A stretch of DNA of 64,000 nucleotides from contig CBDIPJ010000005.1 of assembly GCA_965283655.1 (NCBI GenBank), positions 62,001 to 126,000 of the forward strand, written 5' to 3'. Numbering within the stretch: the stretch's first letter is position 1; each line of letters starts with the position of its first letter. The stretch comes from UBA6176 sp965283655. Lineage in GTDB: Bacteria > Verrucomicrobiota > Verrucomicrobiia > Limisphaerales > UBA9464. The translations under genes and the position numbers were made by a program. Below, piece after piece: positions 8,837 through 17,653 of the stretch. The notes under the pieces were generated by a model. The model saw only the letters and a list, made by a program, of their open reading frames with translations. It was not told the DNA's origin and did not search any database.

Positions 8837-9931
8837 TCACTGGGGACTCTGGAACGGCAGCGGAACGATCGTGGCCGGGAATTCACCGGCGGTGGTGCGG
8901 AGGAGGAGAGCGGTTCCGGGGGTGTTGCACTCGCGGCGGACATAGCCGAGGGCGATCACCCCGCGAACGGCCTCGGAACGGGCGGCGCTGGTGATGTACC
9001 CGATCTCGCGGCCATCGCGGAGGAGCTTGTCGCCACGGACGGGAAGGACGGCGAGGTCGTCCGGAAGGCGGAGTCCGCGCAGGGCCTTGGCGACCTGCCC
9101 GTAGGTGCGGATGCGGGCGATGGTTTCCTGCCCGATGTAACAGCCCTTGGAATAGCTGATGCCGCGGGATTCGATGCCGGCCTCGGGAGCGAGGTTGGTT
9201 TCGTCGATATCGAGGCCGAAGCGCGGGATGCCGGCCTCGAGGCGCGCGAGTTCGAGGGCTTCCCATCCAGCGAGACCTCCGGATTCATCGCGCGCGGCGG
9301 CGACGAGCTTGTCGAGGACCATGGCCTGGACTTCGAGGGGGATGAAGAGGTCGAATCCGGCGGAACCGGTGCGGGCGTTCCGCGTGACGTAGATCTCGCC
9401 GAGGGTGGGATCGGTCAGGTGGGCAACGGCGAGGTCCTGCTCCGGAAGGGTTATGCCCAGGTTGAGGCGTAGGAGGACAGAGGCGGCACGGGGGCCCTGG
9501 ACGGACAGCAGACCGTAGTAGGGGGTGACATCGACGCATTGGACGTCGTCGGCGACGATGTAGTGGTCGAGACGCTGGAGGAGCATCGGGGTGAGCCCGG
9601 GCTCGACGTCGACGAGGAGTTCGTTGGGCAGCGCGTAGACGAAGGCGTCGGCCTGCATCCGGCCCTTGTTGGTGACGAAGGCCGCGTAGCAACCGCGCAA
9701 GGGAGCCAGTGCGGTGATGTCGTTGGTGACCTGGCCGTGGAGGAGTCGGACGCGGTCGGAACCGGTGAGGCAGAACCGGCCGCGGCTGCCGAGGTCGAGG
9801 ACGCCGGCGGTGGAACGGAGGGCGGCGTGTTCGGCGGCGGGATTGCCGTAATGGGCGACGGTTTCACACCCGTTCACCTCGGTGAACCGGGCCCCCAGGG
9901 CGGCGTGGACCTCGTGCAATGGCAGCGTCAT
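8837..9931 (-). CDS. ygfZ: Folate-binding Fe-S protein YgfZ/IbaG-type (GcvT-like)
   Basis: Tetrahydrofolate-dependent factor that supports repair or maturation of Fe-S enzymes; related to the aminomethyltransferase GcvT. The signature KGCYIGQE is present near residue 257, with GcvT-like features before it (HGQVTNDI, LSVQGPRA) and a C-terminal beta-barrel domain (IALGYVRREC). The length of 364 residues is normal. It is the last gene of a minus-strand run, 16 bp after the epimerase-like gene. It fits with the Fe-S genes found further along. Confidence 0.88.
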   Translation of the reverse strand: MTLPLHEVHAALGARFTEVNGCETVAHYGNPAAEHAALRSTAGVLDLGSRGRFCLTGSDRVRLLHGQVTNDITALAPLRGCYAAFVTNKGRMQADAFVYALPNELLVDVEPGLTPMLLQRLDHYIVADDVQCVDVTPYYGLLSVQGPRAASVLLRLNLGITLPEQDLAVAHLTDPTLGEIYVTRNARTGSAGFDLFIPLEVQAMVLDKLVAAARDESGGLAGWEALELARLEAGIPRFGLDIDETNLAPEAGIESRGISYSKGCYIGQETIARIRTYGQVAKALRGLRLPDDLAVLPVRGDKLLRDGREIGYITSAARSEAVRGVIALGYVRRECNTPGTALLLRTTAGEFPATIVPLPFQSPQ

Positions 9932-9947
9932 GAGCGCGGACTATGGC

Positions 9948-10877
9948 TCAGCGGATGCCCCAGCGGAAGGGGTCCGAATCGTCGATCAGCAAGGTGATGT
10001 CCGCGTTGACGTGGGCCGTGCCGGTGACGGTGGGTGCGATGGTTCCGGCGGCGCGGTCGATCCAGCGGAAGTGTCCGGTGAATCGGCTGCCGAGGATGCT
10101 TTCCTGGAGCCACTGCTGGCCTTCGAGGAGCTTTCCGTCGGCGGCGAGGCAGGCGAGCTTGGCGCTGGTGCCGGTGCCACACGGCGAACGGTCGTAGGCC
10201 TTGCCGGGGCAAAGGACGAAATTGCGGGAGTGGGCGTCCGGCGATCCGGGAGGACCGAACAGTTCGACGTGGTCGATCTCCGGGTAACCCTGGGCATTCA
10301 CGGCCTGGCGGATGCGCCAGGAAAGTTCGGTGAGGGCCTCGACGTTCCGGAGTTCGATGGATTGGCCGTGCTTGTCGACGAGGAAGAACCAGTTCCCGCC
10401 CCAGGCGACATCACCCGTGATGGAACCGACGCCGGGGACATCCACGGTGACGCCCTTTGCCTTGCGGTGGCTTGAGACGTTGGCGACGGAGGCGGTGCCG
10501 TCGGGGTGAAGGGTGGCGGTGACCGGCCCGACGGGGGTGTCGAGGCGGAGGTCGCCGGGCGCGAGACGGCCGAGGTGGGCGAGGGTGGCGACGAGACCGA
10601 TGGTGCCGTGGCCGCACATGCCGAGGTAACCGACGTTGTTGAAGAAGATCACGCCCGCCTGACAGGTGCGGTCGTGCGGCGGGACGAGGATGGCCCCGAC
10701 GATGACATCCGAGCCACGGGGTTCGTTGACGATGGCGGACCGGAAGTGGTCGAAGTGATCGCGGAAGCGTTCGACGCGTTCGGCGAGCGGGCCGGTGCCG
10801 AGGTCGGGTCCACCGTCGAGGACGACGCGGGTGGGTTCACCGCCGGTGTGGGAATCGAGGACGTGGATCTTGTGCAT
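9948..10877 (-). CDS. Proline racemase family: 4-hydroxyproline 2-epimerase-like
   Basis: Cofactor-independent epimerase of 309 residues. Both catalytic cysteines are present, C88 in MCGHGTIG and C233 in SPCGTGTSAK. That separates racemases/epimerases from trans-3-hydroxyproline dehydratases, which carry Thr or Ser at one of these sites. The N-terminus HVLDSHTGGEPTRVV is typical of 4-hydroxyproline epimerases, which start degradation of collagen-derived hydroxyproline. The gene starts 2 bp after the stop of the peptidase-cyclophilin gene, so the two are probably co-translated; a peptide-degradation theme is possible but unproven. No hydroxyproline oxidase or deaminase is nearby. Confidence 0.85.
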   Translation of the reverse strand: MHKIHVLDSHTGGEPTRVVLDGGPDLGTGPLAERVERFRDHFDHFRSAIVNEPRGSDVIVGAILVPPHDRTCQAGVIFFNNVGYLGMCGHGTIGLVATLAHLGRLAPGDLRLDTPVGPVTATLHPDGTASVANVSSHRKAKGVTVDVPGVGSITGDVAWGGNWFFLVDKHGQSIELRNVEALTELSWRIRQAVNAQGYPEIDHVELFGPPGSPDAHSRNFVLCPGKAYDRSPCGTGTSAKLACLAADGKLLEGQQWLQESILGSRFTGHFRWIDRAAGTIAPTVTGTAHVNADITLLIDDSDPFRWGIR

Positions 10878-10879
10878 GG

Positions 10880-12358
10880 TCAGTGGACCCGGATGGCGCG
10901 TTGGATGCGGATCGGAGGTGTGAGGGTTTGCTGGTCGGCGGGAGAGGCGTGGATCTTGCGGACGAGTTCCATGCCTTCGACGACCCGGCCAAAGGCAGCG
11001 AAGCCCTGGCCGTCGGGATTGCGGTGCCCGCCGAAGTCGAGTTCGGGTTGGTCGCCGATGCAGAGGAAGAAATGGTGGGTGGCGGAATCCGGTCCCTCGC
11101 GGGCCATGGAGAGGGTGCCGTCGAGGTGGCGGAGGCCGGTGTCGCGGGTCCGTTCGAGTCGGATGGGAGCGAAGGCTTCGGATTCGCGGGCGGCGTTGGC
11201 CTGGGCCTGGACGACGGCGATGCGCACCTGGTTGGTGGGCTGGTTGTCGGCGCGCACGGTGCGGAAGAAGTTGCCGTCGCTGTAGAAGCCCTCGTGGACG
11301 TAGCGGAGGAAGTTCGTGGTGGTGACGGGTGCCTTGACGGCATCGAGTTCGACGACGATGTCGCCGAGGGCGGTCTGGATGGAGACGCGGGGTTTGTCAC
11401 CAACGGGTGCGGGGCGCCAACGGAACGTGGGTGCGGTGGCGGCGTTGTGGCCTTCGAGGTGGGCGCGGTCGGCGGCGGCACGTTGGCCGGGCTTCACGTA
11501 TTTCCACGGGCGGTCGCCGAAGACCTCCTGGCAGAGGGACGCCACGGTGGGATCGTAGGTGCGGAGTTCGGCGCGGGTGTTGACGTGGTTGTGGAGGGCG
11601 TCGTTCTCGCGGTTGTTGTCGAACCAGCATTGGACGGCCTCGGCCCAGTATTCGTGCCGGTTGACGGCGGCGTAGGTGCCCTTCCAGAGGCCACCGTTGG
11701 TGGCGCTGTGGAACGCCGTCTGGAGCCGGGTGTCGAAGGTGGGATCGGTGGAGCTCAAGCCGGTTTCGTGGATGGCATGGGCGAACTCGTGGATGAGGAT
11801 GTTCTCGGTCGCGTAGGGATCGCCGGCGTACCCGAGCAGGTTTTCTTCACCGCAACTGACGGCGGGGGCTTCGGGGGTGGCGCCGAGACCCCGGGCGCGT
11901 CGATCCCAGTAGACCTTGGGCTGGAGTTGGGCGTGTTCGGGGACGTCGGTCGTGAACTCGTTCCAGGCCATGACCGCAAGACGAACGCGGTTGGAGGCCA
12001 TGGCGTGGAGGAGGTCTTCCCGTCCTTCCAGCATGTGCTCGACGATCCACGCGGCCTCGCGCAGGGCCGGGCGGGAGACGTTGGTGGAGCCGACGATGGG
12101 GAATCCGCGGAGGACGACGACCTGCTGGTAGAAGGGGGCGAGGGGAAGACGGGAGCGCAGGGCGTCCGGGATGGGACCGGGCTCGGGGACGTCGGCCCGG
12201 GCGGGAGTGAGGAGGCTGAGGAGTCCGGCGAGCAGCCAGAGGGAACGGCGGAACCCGCGGAAAAAGGAACCGAGCAGCCCTGGGGTCCGCGTCGTTTGAC
12301 CAAGGCCGGAGAGCGCGTGGGGGCTCGAAGCGTCGGTCAACGGTGCCGTGGAAACCAT
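10880..12358 (-). CDS. Secreted gluzincin-like metallopeptidase fused to a cyclophilin domain
   Basis: 492 residues with two unrelated parts. A signal peptide (hydrophobic stretch ending TPARA near residue 55) leads to a zinc-protease-like domain with HEFAH at 190-194 and a downstream NRHEYWAEAV helix (residues 233-242) that could give the third, glutamate ligand, as in anthrax lethal-factor-like peptidases. From about residue 325 to the end is a cyclophilin-type peptidyl-prolyl isomerase (VSIQTALGDIVVELDAVKAP, NFLRYVHEGFYSDGNFFRTV, FGRVVEGMELV). It probably acts outside the cytoplasm. It is followed by the epimerase-like gene with 2 bp between. The fusion is unusual; each half is recognisable on its own, substrates are unknown. 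Confidence 0.8.
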   Translation of the reverse strand: MVSTAPLTDASSPHALSGLGQTTRTPGLLGSFFRGFRRSLWLLAGLLSLLTPARADVPEPGPIPDALRSRLPLAPFYQQVVVLRGFPIVGSTNVSRPALREAAWIVEHMLEGREDLLHAMASNRVRLAVMAWNEFTTDVPEHAQLQPKVYWDRRARGLGATPEAPAVSCGEENLLGYAGDPYATENILIHEFAHAIHETGLSSTDPTFDTRLQTAFHSATNGGLWKGTYAAVNRHEYWAEAVQCWFDNNRENDALHNHVNTRAELRTYDPTVASLCQEVFGDRPWKYVKPGQRAAADRAHLEGHNAATAPTFRWRPAPVGDKPRVSIQTALGDIVVELDAVKAPVTTTNFLRYVHEGFYSDGNFFRTVRADNQPTNQVRIAVVQAQANAARESEAFAPIRLERTRDTGLRHLDGTLSMAREGPDSATHHFFLCIGDQPELDFGGHRNPDGQGFAAFGRVVEGMELVRKIHASPADQQTLTPPIRIQRAIRVH

Positions 12359-12434
12359 GTGCCCAGCGTGGCGCGGGCGGGGGTGGCGCGTCTTGTCCCC
12401 GTTGCACCGGGGTCATGGAAAAGGCGGCACATCG

Positions 12435-12720
12435 CGGGGGCAGAGTTGCCAGAGGCCAGAGGCCAGTTGCCAGAAACCCTGCCTCGTGACCTCGTCAGCT
12501 ACCCCCGGGACGTAGCAGACGACGTGAGGAGGCTGGGGAGGGAAGTTGTCAGTCGCCAGAACTGGAAGCTGGGAACTGGAGACTGGGTTCTTCCGTCGGC
12601 CCCTGCCTCGTGACCTCGTCAGCTACCTTCAAGACGTAGCAGACGACGTGAGGCGCCGGGTGAGGTCACCCGGCCTCCATTCCCGAGGGCTTCAAACTTG
12701 AAACCTCAAACTTGAAACTC
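12435..12720. repeat. Composite intergenic repeat block
   Basis: Contains two full GACGTCGTCTGCTAC-family palindromes (12481-12533 and 12605-12653), a GCCGGGTG/CACCCGGC hairpin (12655-12674), 'AACTGGGAACTGGAGACTGG' words and 'CTTGAAACCTCAAACTTGAA' words. There is no gene in this gap. Confidence 0.85.
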
Positions 12721-12724
12721 CCGA

Positions 12725-13129
12725 TCAGGGCTTGCTGGTGATGCGATCGAACTCGAGACCCAGCTTGTCGGCGTACGCGGCGAAGGCCTTTTCGTGGAGG
12801 ATCAGGACGGCGCGGGCGACGGAAGAGTCGTCCGAATGGCCCAGGGGTCCGACGGTATCGGGGATGATGTCGGTCTTCTTGTGGGCGTACATCAGGGCGA
12901 AGACCGCGGCCGCGAGGGCGGCGTAAGGGAGGTCCTTGTAGGCGCCTTCGGCGACGTCCTCGACGATGTCCGCGAGGAATTCGAGCTGGTCGACGAGGTG
13001 CGGGAAATGGGGTGCGTTGATCTGGGCGAACTCGACCTTCCACAACGGAAGGTTGCGGAGGACCTTGTCGAGGGTGGCGGGGGTGACCTGAGCGGCACCG
13101 TGAATGACGTAACTGGCGATCTCCGACAT
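12725..13129 (-). CDS. Small DUF1232 (YkvA)-like protein
   Basis: 134 residues. The core YAALAAAVFALMYAHKKTDI followed by IPDTVGPLGHSDDSSVARAV resembles the YkvA/DUF1232 pattern of a hydrophobic helix followed by a D-x-IPD-x-x-x-x-x-G-x-x-DD motif. One membrane segment is likely. DUF1232 has no known function. The gene sits alone between a repeat block and the release-factor fragment, both on the minus strand, 46 bp from the latter. Confidence 0.65.
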   Translation of the reverse strand: MSEIASYVIHGAAQVTPATLDKVLRNLPLWKVEFAQINAPHFPHLVDQLEFLADIVEDVAEGAYKDLPYAALAAAVFALMYAHKKTDIIPDTVGPLGHSDDSSVARAVLILHEKAFAAYADKLGLEFDRITSKP

Positions 13130-13175
13130 GCGAGTGCCACGTTACCAGTGGCGGGTACGATGTGCAACGGAGGGC

Positions 13176-13964
13176 TTACCTTCCTTCGTGACGCTTCTTT
13201 GGCGGGAACGGGCTGAGGGTCAGCGAAGGCTGGTTCTGCGCGAAATAGTTCAGGGACCATTCCGTCGGGAACAGCGCCACCGGGTTCTGGTCGAGGTCGA
13301 AGGCGATGCGTGCGCCGGTCGGGAGCGGCAGCACCTCGAGGGCTTCGGTGGTGAGGGTGGTGGGCAGCCACCGGACCGCGGTGAATGGGGCGGATTCACG
13401 CCGGGTTTCGGCGCCGTACTCGGTTTCGAGGCGGTACTGGAGGACCTCGAACTGCAGCGGACCGACGGCGGCCAGCAGGGGCACGCGGCTGGCGGTGTCC
13501 TTGAGGTGGAAGGCCTGCGCGACGCCTTCGAGGAGGAGTTGGTCCAGGCCCTGGCGGAACTGCTTGAACTTCGCCGTGTTCGGATTGTGGAAGTATTCGA
13601 AGACCTCGGGCGTGAACCGCGGGATCTCATCAAAGCGGACGCTGGGATCCGTGGTGAGCGTGTCGCCGATGCCGAATCCATCGTGGCCGACGAGGCCGAT
13701 GATGTCGCCAGGCCAGGCTTCATCGACGGTCTCGCGTTCGTTGCCGAAGAGCTTGTGGGAGGAGGAGAGGCGGACCTTGCGGCCCGATTGCACGTGGGTG
13801 ACGACCATGTCGCGATCGAACTTCCCGCTGACGATGCGGATGAAGGCGATGCGGTCGCGGTGCCGGGGATCCATGTTCGCCTGGATCTTGAAGATGAACC
13901 CGGCGAAGTGCGGATGGGTCGGCTCGATCAGGCGACCGGCGGACGTTGTGGCCTCAGTGGACAT
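13176..13964 (-). CDS. prfC: Peptide chain release factor 3, domains II-III only (no GTPase domain)
   Basis: RF3 is a ~530-residue GTPase that recycles RF1/RF2 from the ribosome. This 262-residue protein aligns with its C-terminal half: domain II (FAGFIFKIQANMDPRHRDR, EAWPGDIIGLVGHDGFGIGD) and domain III (PLLAAVGPLQFEVLQYRLE). The N-terminal ~270 residues with the P loop and switch regions are absent. No G-domain coding lies upstream, because a different plus-strand gene starts at 14048. The frame is intact and has its own ATG and an N-terminal MSTEATTSAGRL tail, so it may still be expressed. It is either a decaying remnant or a free-standing ribosome-binding module. Confidence 0.88.
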   Translation of the reverse strand: MSTEATTSAGRLIEPTHPHFAGFIFKIQANMDPRHRDRIAFIRIVSGKFDRDMVVTHVQSGRKVRLSSSHKLFGNERETVDEAWPGDIIGLVGHDGFGIGDTLTTDPSVRFDEIPRFTPEVFEYFHNPNTAKFKQFRQGLDQLLLEGVAQAFHLKDTASRVPLLAAVGPLQFEVLQYRLETEYGAETRRESAPFTAVRWLPTTLTTEALEVLPLPTGARIAFDLDQNPVALFPTEWSLNYFAQNQPSLTLSPFPPKKRHEGR

Positions 13965-14047
13965 GTGCGGGGCCTAGAAAGGCGGGTGCGTGCAGGAAGG
14001 CCAAGCAAAAGTTTTCCGTCTGTCCGCGGCGGCGGTGAGCGAGCATC

Positions 14048-15988
14048 GTGAGGAACTTCGTGAAGCCTGGATCGAAATCATCGTTCTGCGGATGGGGTGT
14101 CGTGCCGGTGTGTGTGGCAGCGTGCCTGACGACGTTCGGCAATGCGCGGGCCCAGGATCCGGTCGCAGTGGACGCGAGAATCGGGGGAACGCCGCCACCG
14201 GCCGCGTTGGCGAACCCATGGCCGGAAGCGTGGGAATCCAAATTTCGCGAGCGGGCGGCCCGTGCAGTGCGCTTGTTGGCATCGCAACGCCTCGGCGGGA
14301 CCACCTACGGCGAGAGCGAGAAGGACCTGTACCCGCGGGCGATGGCACACGTGCTGGCGGGGGATCGGGAGCGCGGGCTCCGCTACCTGCAGGAGACCGA
14401 CAACCAGGCCCGCACCGACCACGCCCACACCGACGGCATCGACCTCTACTGGTGCTTCACGCTGAAGGGGCAGGTCCGGAAGTACTTCCTCTTCGGGCCG
14501 GATCTGGATCCCCCGTACCGCGAGCGCATGCGGGCCGCGTTTGCGACGTGGACTTCCGCGGATCCGCTGGGACGGTCGCATCCACGGCACGGGGATGGGA
14601 CCCGGACCCGGGAAGGCTGGGGGCCTGACGTTCGGGGCGGATGGGTGGATGCGCGGGACACGGACAATCTCCGCGCCATGCGTGAGGTGGCGATCTACCT
14701 CGCGGCGGAGGAAGCAGGAAACGAGACCGCGCGGCAGGCGGCGTTGTCGCGGATCCGGGAGTATGTGGTGTCGTTGTACCGGGTGGGGATGCGCGAGTGG
14801 GATTCGTCGAACTACCACGGCCACGCGTTGTCGAGCTGGCACAACCTGTACGATTTCGCCCGCGATCCCGAGGTGCGGGGATTGGCGAAGGCCTGCCTCG
14901 ATTCGTTGTATGCGATGGCGGCGTGGAAGTACCGGAACGGAACGTTTGGTGGGCCGCAGTTGCGTGATTACGGCGGCTCGACGGTGCCGTTCGGCGGCAA
15001 TGCCATCCACGCCCTTGAACTCTATTTCGGCGCCTCGTCCCAGTCGGATCCGTCGCCCGATCGCGACGACGTGCACCACGCCACAAGCGGGTACCGTCCG
15101 CCCCGGGCCGTGGTGCATCTGGCACGGAAGGAGTTTCCCGTGCCGGTGGAGACGACCTCGTCGAAGCCGCCGTATCGCTTGTGGACGTCCGAGGCACCGC
15201 TGGAGCCGGCGTACCGGGAAACCCAGTTCGTCGGGGCCGGATTCCAGATGGGCACGCTGGTTTCGGAGCGTCCGCAGCAGACGTGGAATCCTTCCGTGTT
15301 CAGCCTGGTGATCGATGATCCCGTGCGGGGGGCGGTGCATGCGGCGTGGACGGTGGCCCCGCCGTGGGAGCAACAGTCCAAGCGCGCGGGCGACCAGGTG
15401 GCGCAATTCCGCAACCGGGTGGTCTGGCTGCGTCCGGCGGGGCCTGGGGCGTCGTTCCATCTCCAGCTTCCGGCGGATGCGAAGTGGAGCATCGCCACGG
15501 TTCCGTGGCGTATCGATGTCCGGTCGGTGAGCCTGTTCGTCTGGCCGTTGCAGTTGGGCGCGGTGCGGACGGTGGCTCCGCCGGGGCGGGCCGCGGCTGC
15601 CTACGCGAAGGAAGCGGTGTTCGAGATTTCGACGGTGGGTGATGAACTGGCCGGGTTCGCGATGGAGGTGCTTCCTGCGGGGGCACCCCTGCCGTCGAAG
15701 GCGGCCTTCGCGAAACGCGCGAAACGGCAATACGAGCTCACGGCCACGGATGGCGGGCGCCTGTCGGTGACATGGAACGCGGAGTCGGACCTGCCCGGCG
15801 TGCATCGCGACGGCGTGGCCTGGGACTGGGCCGCGCAGCGCGCGCCGTACGCATCGACGACGGGTTTGTCACCGATCCGGCAGGACTGGCTCTCGGGAAA
15901 ACTGACCGTCGAGGCGGGGGGCTGGCGGTTTGTGTCCGAGGTGGACCCGGCCGGCCGGGCACGGTTCAGCGAGGCCAGGGCGGAGTAA
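14048..15988 (+). CDS. Secreted protein, possible polysaccharide-lyase fold
   Basis: 646 residues starting with GTG. A signal peptide ends around GNARAQ (residue 36). The first half is rich in helical repeats with conserved-looking acid/aromatic segments (TDHAHTDGIDLYWCF, WDSSNYHGHALSSWHNLYDF), and the second half is beta-rich; this layout resembles the (alpha/alpha)n-toroid plus beta-sandwich of heparinase/alginate-lyase-type enzymes. I do not recognise a catalytic signature, so the function is open. It converges on the sugar dehydrogenase gene with only 4 bp between stops, and no terminator separates them. Confidence 0.6.
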   Translation: MRNFVKPGSKSSFCGWGVVPVCVAACLTTFGNARAQDPVAVDARIGGTPPPAALANPWPEAWESKFRERAARAVRLLASQRLGGTTYGESEKDLYPRAMAHVLAGDRERGLRYLQETDNQARTDHAHTDGIDLYWCFTLKGQVRKYFLFGPDLDPPYRERMRAAFATWTSADPLGRSHPRHGDGTRTREGWGPDVRGGWVDARDTDNLRAMREVAIYLAAEEAGNETARQAALSRIREYVVSLYRVGMREWDSSNYHGHALSSWHNLYDFARDPEVRGLAKACLDSLYAMAAWKYRNGTFGGPQLRDYGGSTVPFGGNAIHALELYFGASSQSDPSPDRDDVHHATSGYRPPRAVVHLARKEFPVPVETTSSKPPYRLWTSEAPLEPAYRETQFVGAGFQMGTLVSERPQQTWNPSVFSLVIDDPVRGAVHAAWTVAPPWEQQSKRAGDQVAQFRNRVVWLRPAGPGASFHLQLPADAKWSIATVPWRIDVRSVSLFVWPLQLGAVRTVAPPGRAAAAYAKEAVFEISTVGDELAGFAMEVLPAGAPLPSKAAFAKRAKRQYELTATDGGRLSVTWNAESDLPGVHRDGVAWDWAAQRAPYASTTGLSPIRQDWLSGKLTVEAGGWRFVSEVDPAGRARFSEARAE

Positions 15989-15992
15989 GGGG

Positions 15993-17207
15993 TCAGGGCT
16001 TGAACGTGATGCGGGTGATGGCGTCGTTGGTGGTGGCCGCGAACCAGCCGCCGTATTCGATCAGGTAGAGGGCGCCGTCGGGTCCGAGGCGGAGGGTCAC
16101 GGGGCCGCCGGGGAGGTTCTGGGCGAAGGCCTGGGAGGCGGCGGGGCGTTGGGTGGCGGGATCGATGGGGGCGAAGCGGACCGACTTGCGGTTGTAGTCG
16201 GAATAGAAGAGGCCGCCGTGGAAGTTCGTGGGGTAGGCGGAGCCGGATTTCGGAGCGCGGTAGATGAGGCCGCCGGTGCAGGAACCGCCCTGGCCGCGGA
16301 CGTAGGTGAACCACGGGGTTTCGAAGCCAGCGACGCGGTTGGTGCGGGTGAGGGTGTCCATGCCGTCGGCGAAGACACGGGGCCAACCGTTGTTGGCGCC
16401 GGGCTTGAGGCGGAGGACCCGTTCGTGGTCGTCCTTCTCGTCGCCCCCATTCTCCGAGAGCAGGACCCAACCGGTGACGGGATCGAGGCTGAAGGCCCAG
16501 GGTTGGCGGTGGCCGACGGTGTAGACCTCGGGTCGCGCGCCTGTCTTTTTGACGAAGGGATTGCCGCGCGGGATGGAGCCGTCGAAGCCGATGCGGAGGA
16601 CCTTGCCGCGGAGGTCACCGGGGGACTGGGCGCGGTTGTTGGGATCGTTGTAGTACTGCTTGAGCTCCCAGATCTTGTTGTTGTCGCCGGTGGAGATGTA
16701 GAGGGCGCGTTCGGTGGGATGGGCGAGGAGGCCTCCGCCGACATGCTGGCCGCCTTCGTCGCCGGTCCATTCGAGGAGGACCTTGGTGGTGGCGAGGTCG
16801 AGTCGGGAGTTCGTCCCGGAGCCCGTGATGTCCACGCGGACGACGCGGCTGAGATACTCGCCCTTGGGATGTTCCTTGGCGTGGTGGAAGAGGAAGAGGT
16901 GGGGCGTGCGTGGGAAGTCCGGGTGGAAGGCGATGCCATGGAGGCCGCGATCGCCGGAGGCGTCGGTGTCCAGTTTGCCGAGTGTGTGCTTCTCGCGGGA
17001 AGCCGTGTCGAGGCGCCAGACCTCACCGGTGCGGGAGGTGATCCAGGCCGCGCCGTCGGGGGCAAAGGCGAGATCCATGGGTTCCGGGACTTCCGGGCCG
17101 GCGAGGATCTCGCGGGTGAAATTGGGAGGCAGTTTCGCGTCGGCGAGGGCGGTCGGGGATCCTGCGATCAGGAAGAGTGACAACAGCGGCGACAGGAGGC
17201 AGCGCAT
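15993..17207 (-). CDS. PQQ-dependent aldose/sorbosone-type sugar dehydrogenase
   Basis: Periplasmic beta-propeller oxidoreductase of the soluble glucose/sorbosone dehydrogenase family (YliI-like). A signal peptide follows ATG 17207 (MRCLLSPLLSLFLIAGSPTA); an earlier in-frame ATG at 17243 only adds a short polar tail. Family motifs are visible: PMDLAFAPDGAAWITSRTG, RGLHGIAFHPDFP, STGDNN, DLRGKVLRIGFDGSIPRGNP, YTVGHRQPWAFSLDP and GPDGALYLIEY. It would pass electrons to the respiratory chain through PQQ. No PQQ synthesis genes are in the window. Confidence 0.9.
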   Translation of the reverse strand: MRCLLSPLLSLFLIAGSPTALADAKLPPNFTREILAGPEVPEPMDLAFAPDGAAWITSRTGEVWRLDTASREKHTLGKLDTDASGDRGLHGIAFHPDFPRTPHLFLFHHAKEHPKGEYLSRVVRVDITGSGTNSRLDLATTKVLLEWTGDEGGQHVGGGLLAHPTERALYISTGDNNKIWELKQYYNDPNNRAQSPGDLRGKVLRIGFDGSIPRGNPFVKKTGARPEVYTVGHRQPWAFSLDPVTGWVLLSENGGDEKDDHERVLRLKPGANNGWPRVFADGMDTLTRTNRVAGFETPWFTYVRGQGGSCTGGLIYRAPKSGSAYPTNFHGGLFYSDYNRKSVRFAPIDPATQRPAASQAFAQNLPGGPVTLRLGPDGALYLIEYGGWFAATTNDAITRITFKP

Positions 17208-17283
17208 TGCCGCAAACTTGGGCAAGAAGGCCGCGGGTGGCAAATGGTGGGTGGGGGGAGAGTTTGAAGATTTCAGCCTGAAA

Positions 17284-17448
17284 GCAGCAGTTGGAACCGC
17301 AGATGACGCAGATGACGCAGAGAGTCAGCAGCTTGGATCGGGCGTGCCCTTCACCCGCAAGGTGACGTCTGCACGAGCCTTGGGTGCTGGCATTTTGCCC
17401 CTCCATCTGCGGAATCGGCGGCATCTGCGATTCAATGAACTGCCGTTT
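17284..17448. repeat. 165-bp element with inverted ends (copy 2, reverse)
   Basis: Reverse-orientation copy of the element at 8316 and 61041: AGCAGTTGGAACCGCAGATG at the left, CATCTGCGATTCAATGAACT near the right end, and the inner GCTTGGATCG and CCCGCAAGGTGACG segments in matching order. Confidence 0.7.
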
Positions 17449-17454
17449 CTAGGT

Positions 17455-17650
17455 TCAGTTTCAAGTTTGAAGGCCTGGGTGGGAGGCCGGGTGACCTCAC
17501 CCGGCGGTGCATAGGATCCGCCGGGTGGGGGCACCCGGCCTTCAGAGGGAGTTGCCGGTTTCCAGATACCAGTTCCCTGCGCTGGGGTCTGGGAACTTCT
17601 TCCACAGCCTCCTCACGTCGTCTGCTACCCTCTTCAAACTTGAAACCCGT
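17455..17650. repeat. Composite intergenic repeat block
   Basis: Holds 'TTTCAAGTTTGAAGG' words, two GCCGGGTG/CACCCGGC hairpins (17486-17505 and 17520-17539), 'GTTTCCAGATACCAGTTCC' words and a half GACGTCGTCTGCTAC-type palindrome (17607-17628). It lies just past the end of the ABC permease pair. No gene is visible. Confidence 0.8.
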
Positions 17651-17653
17651 CGG

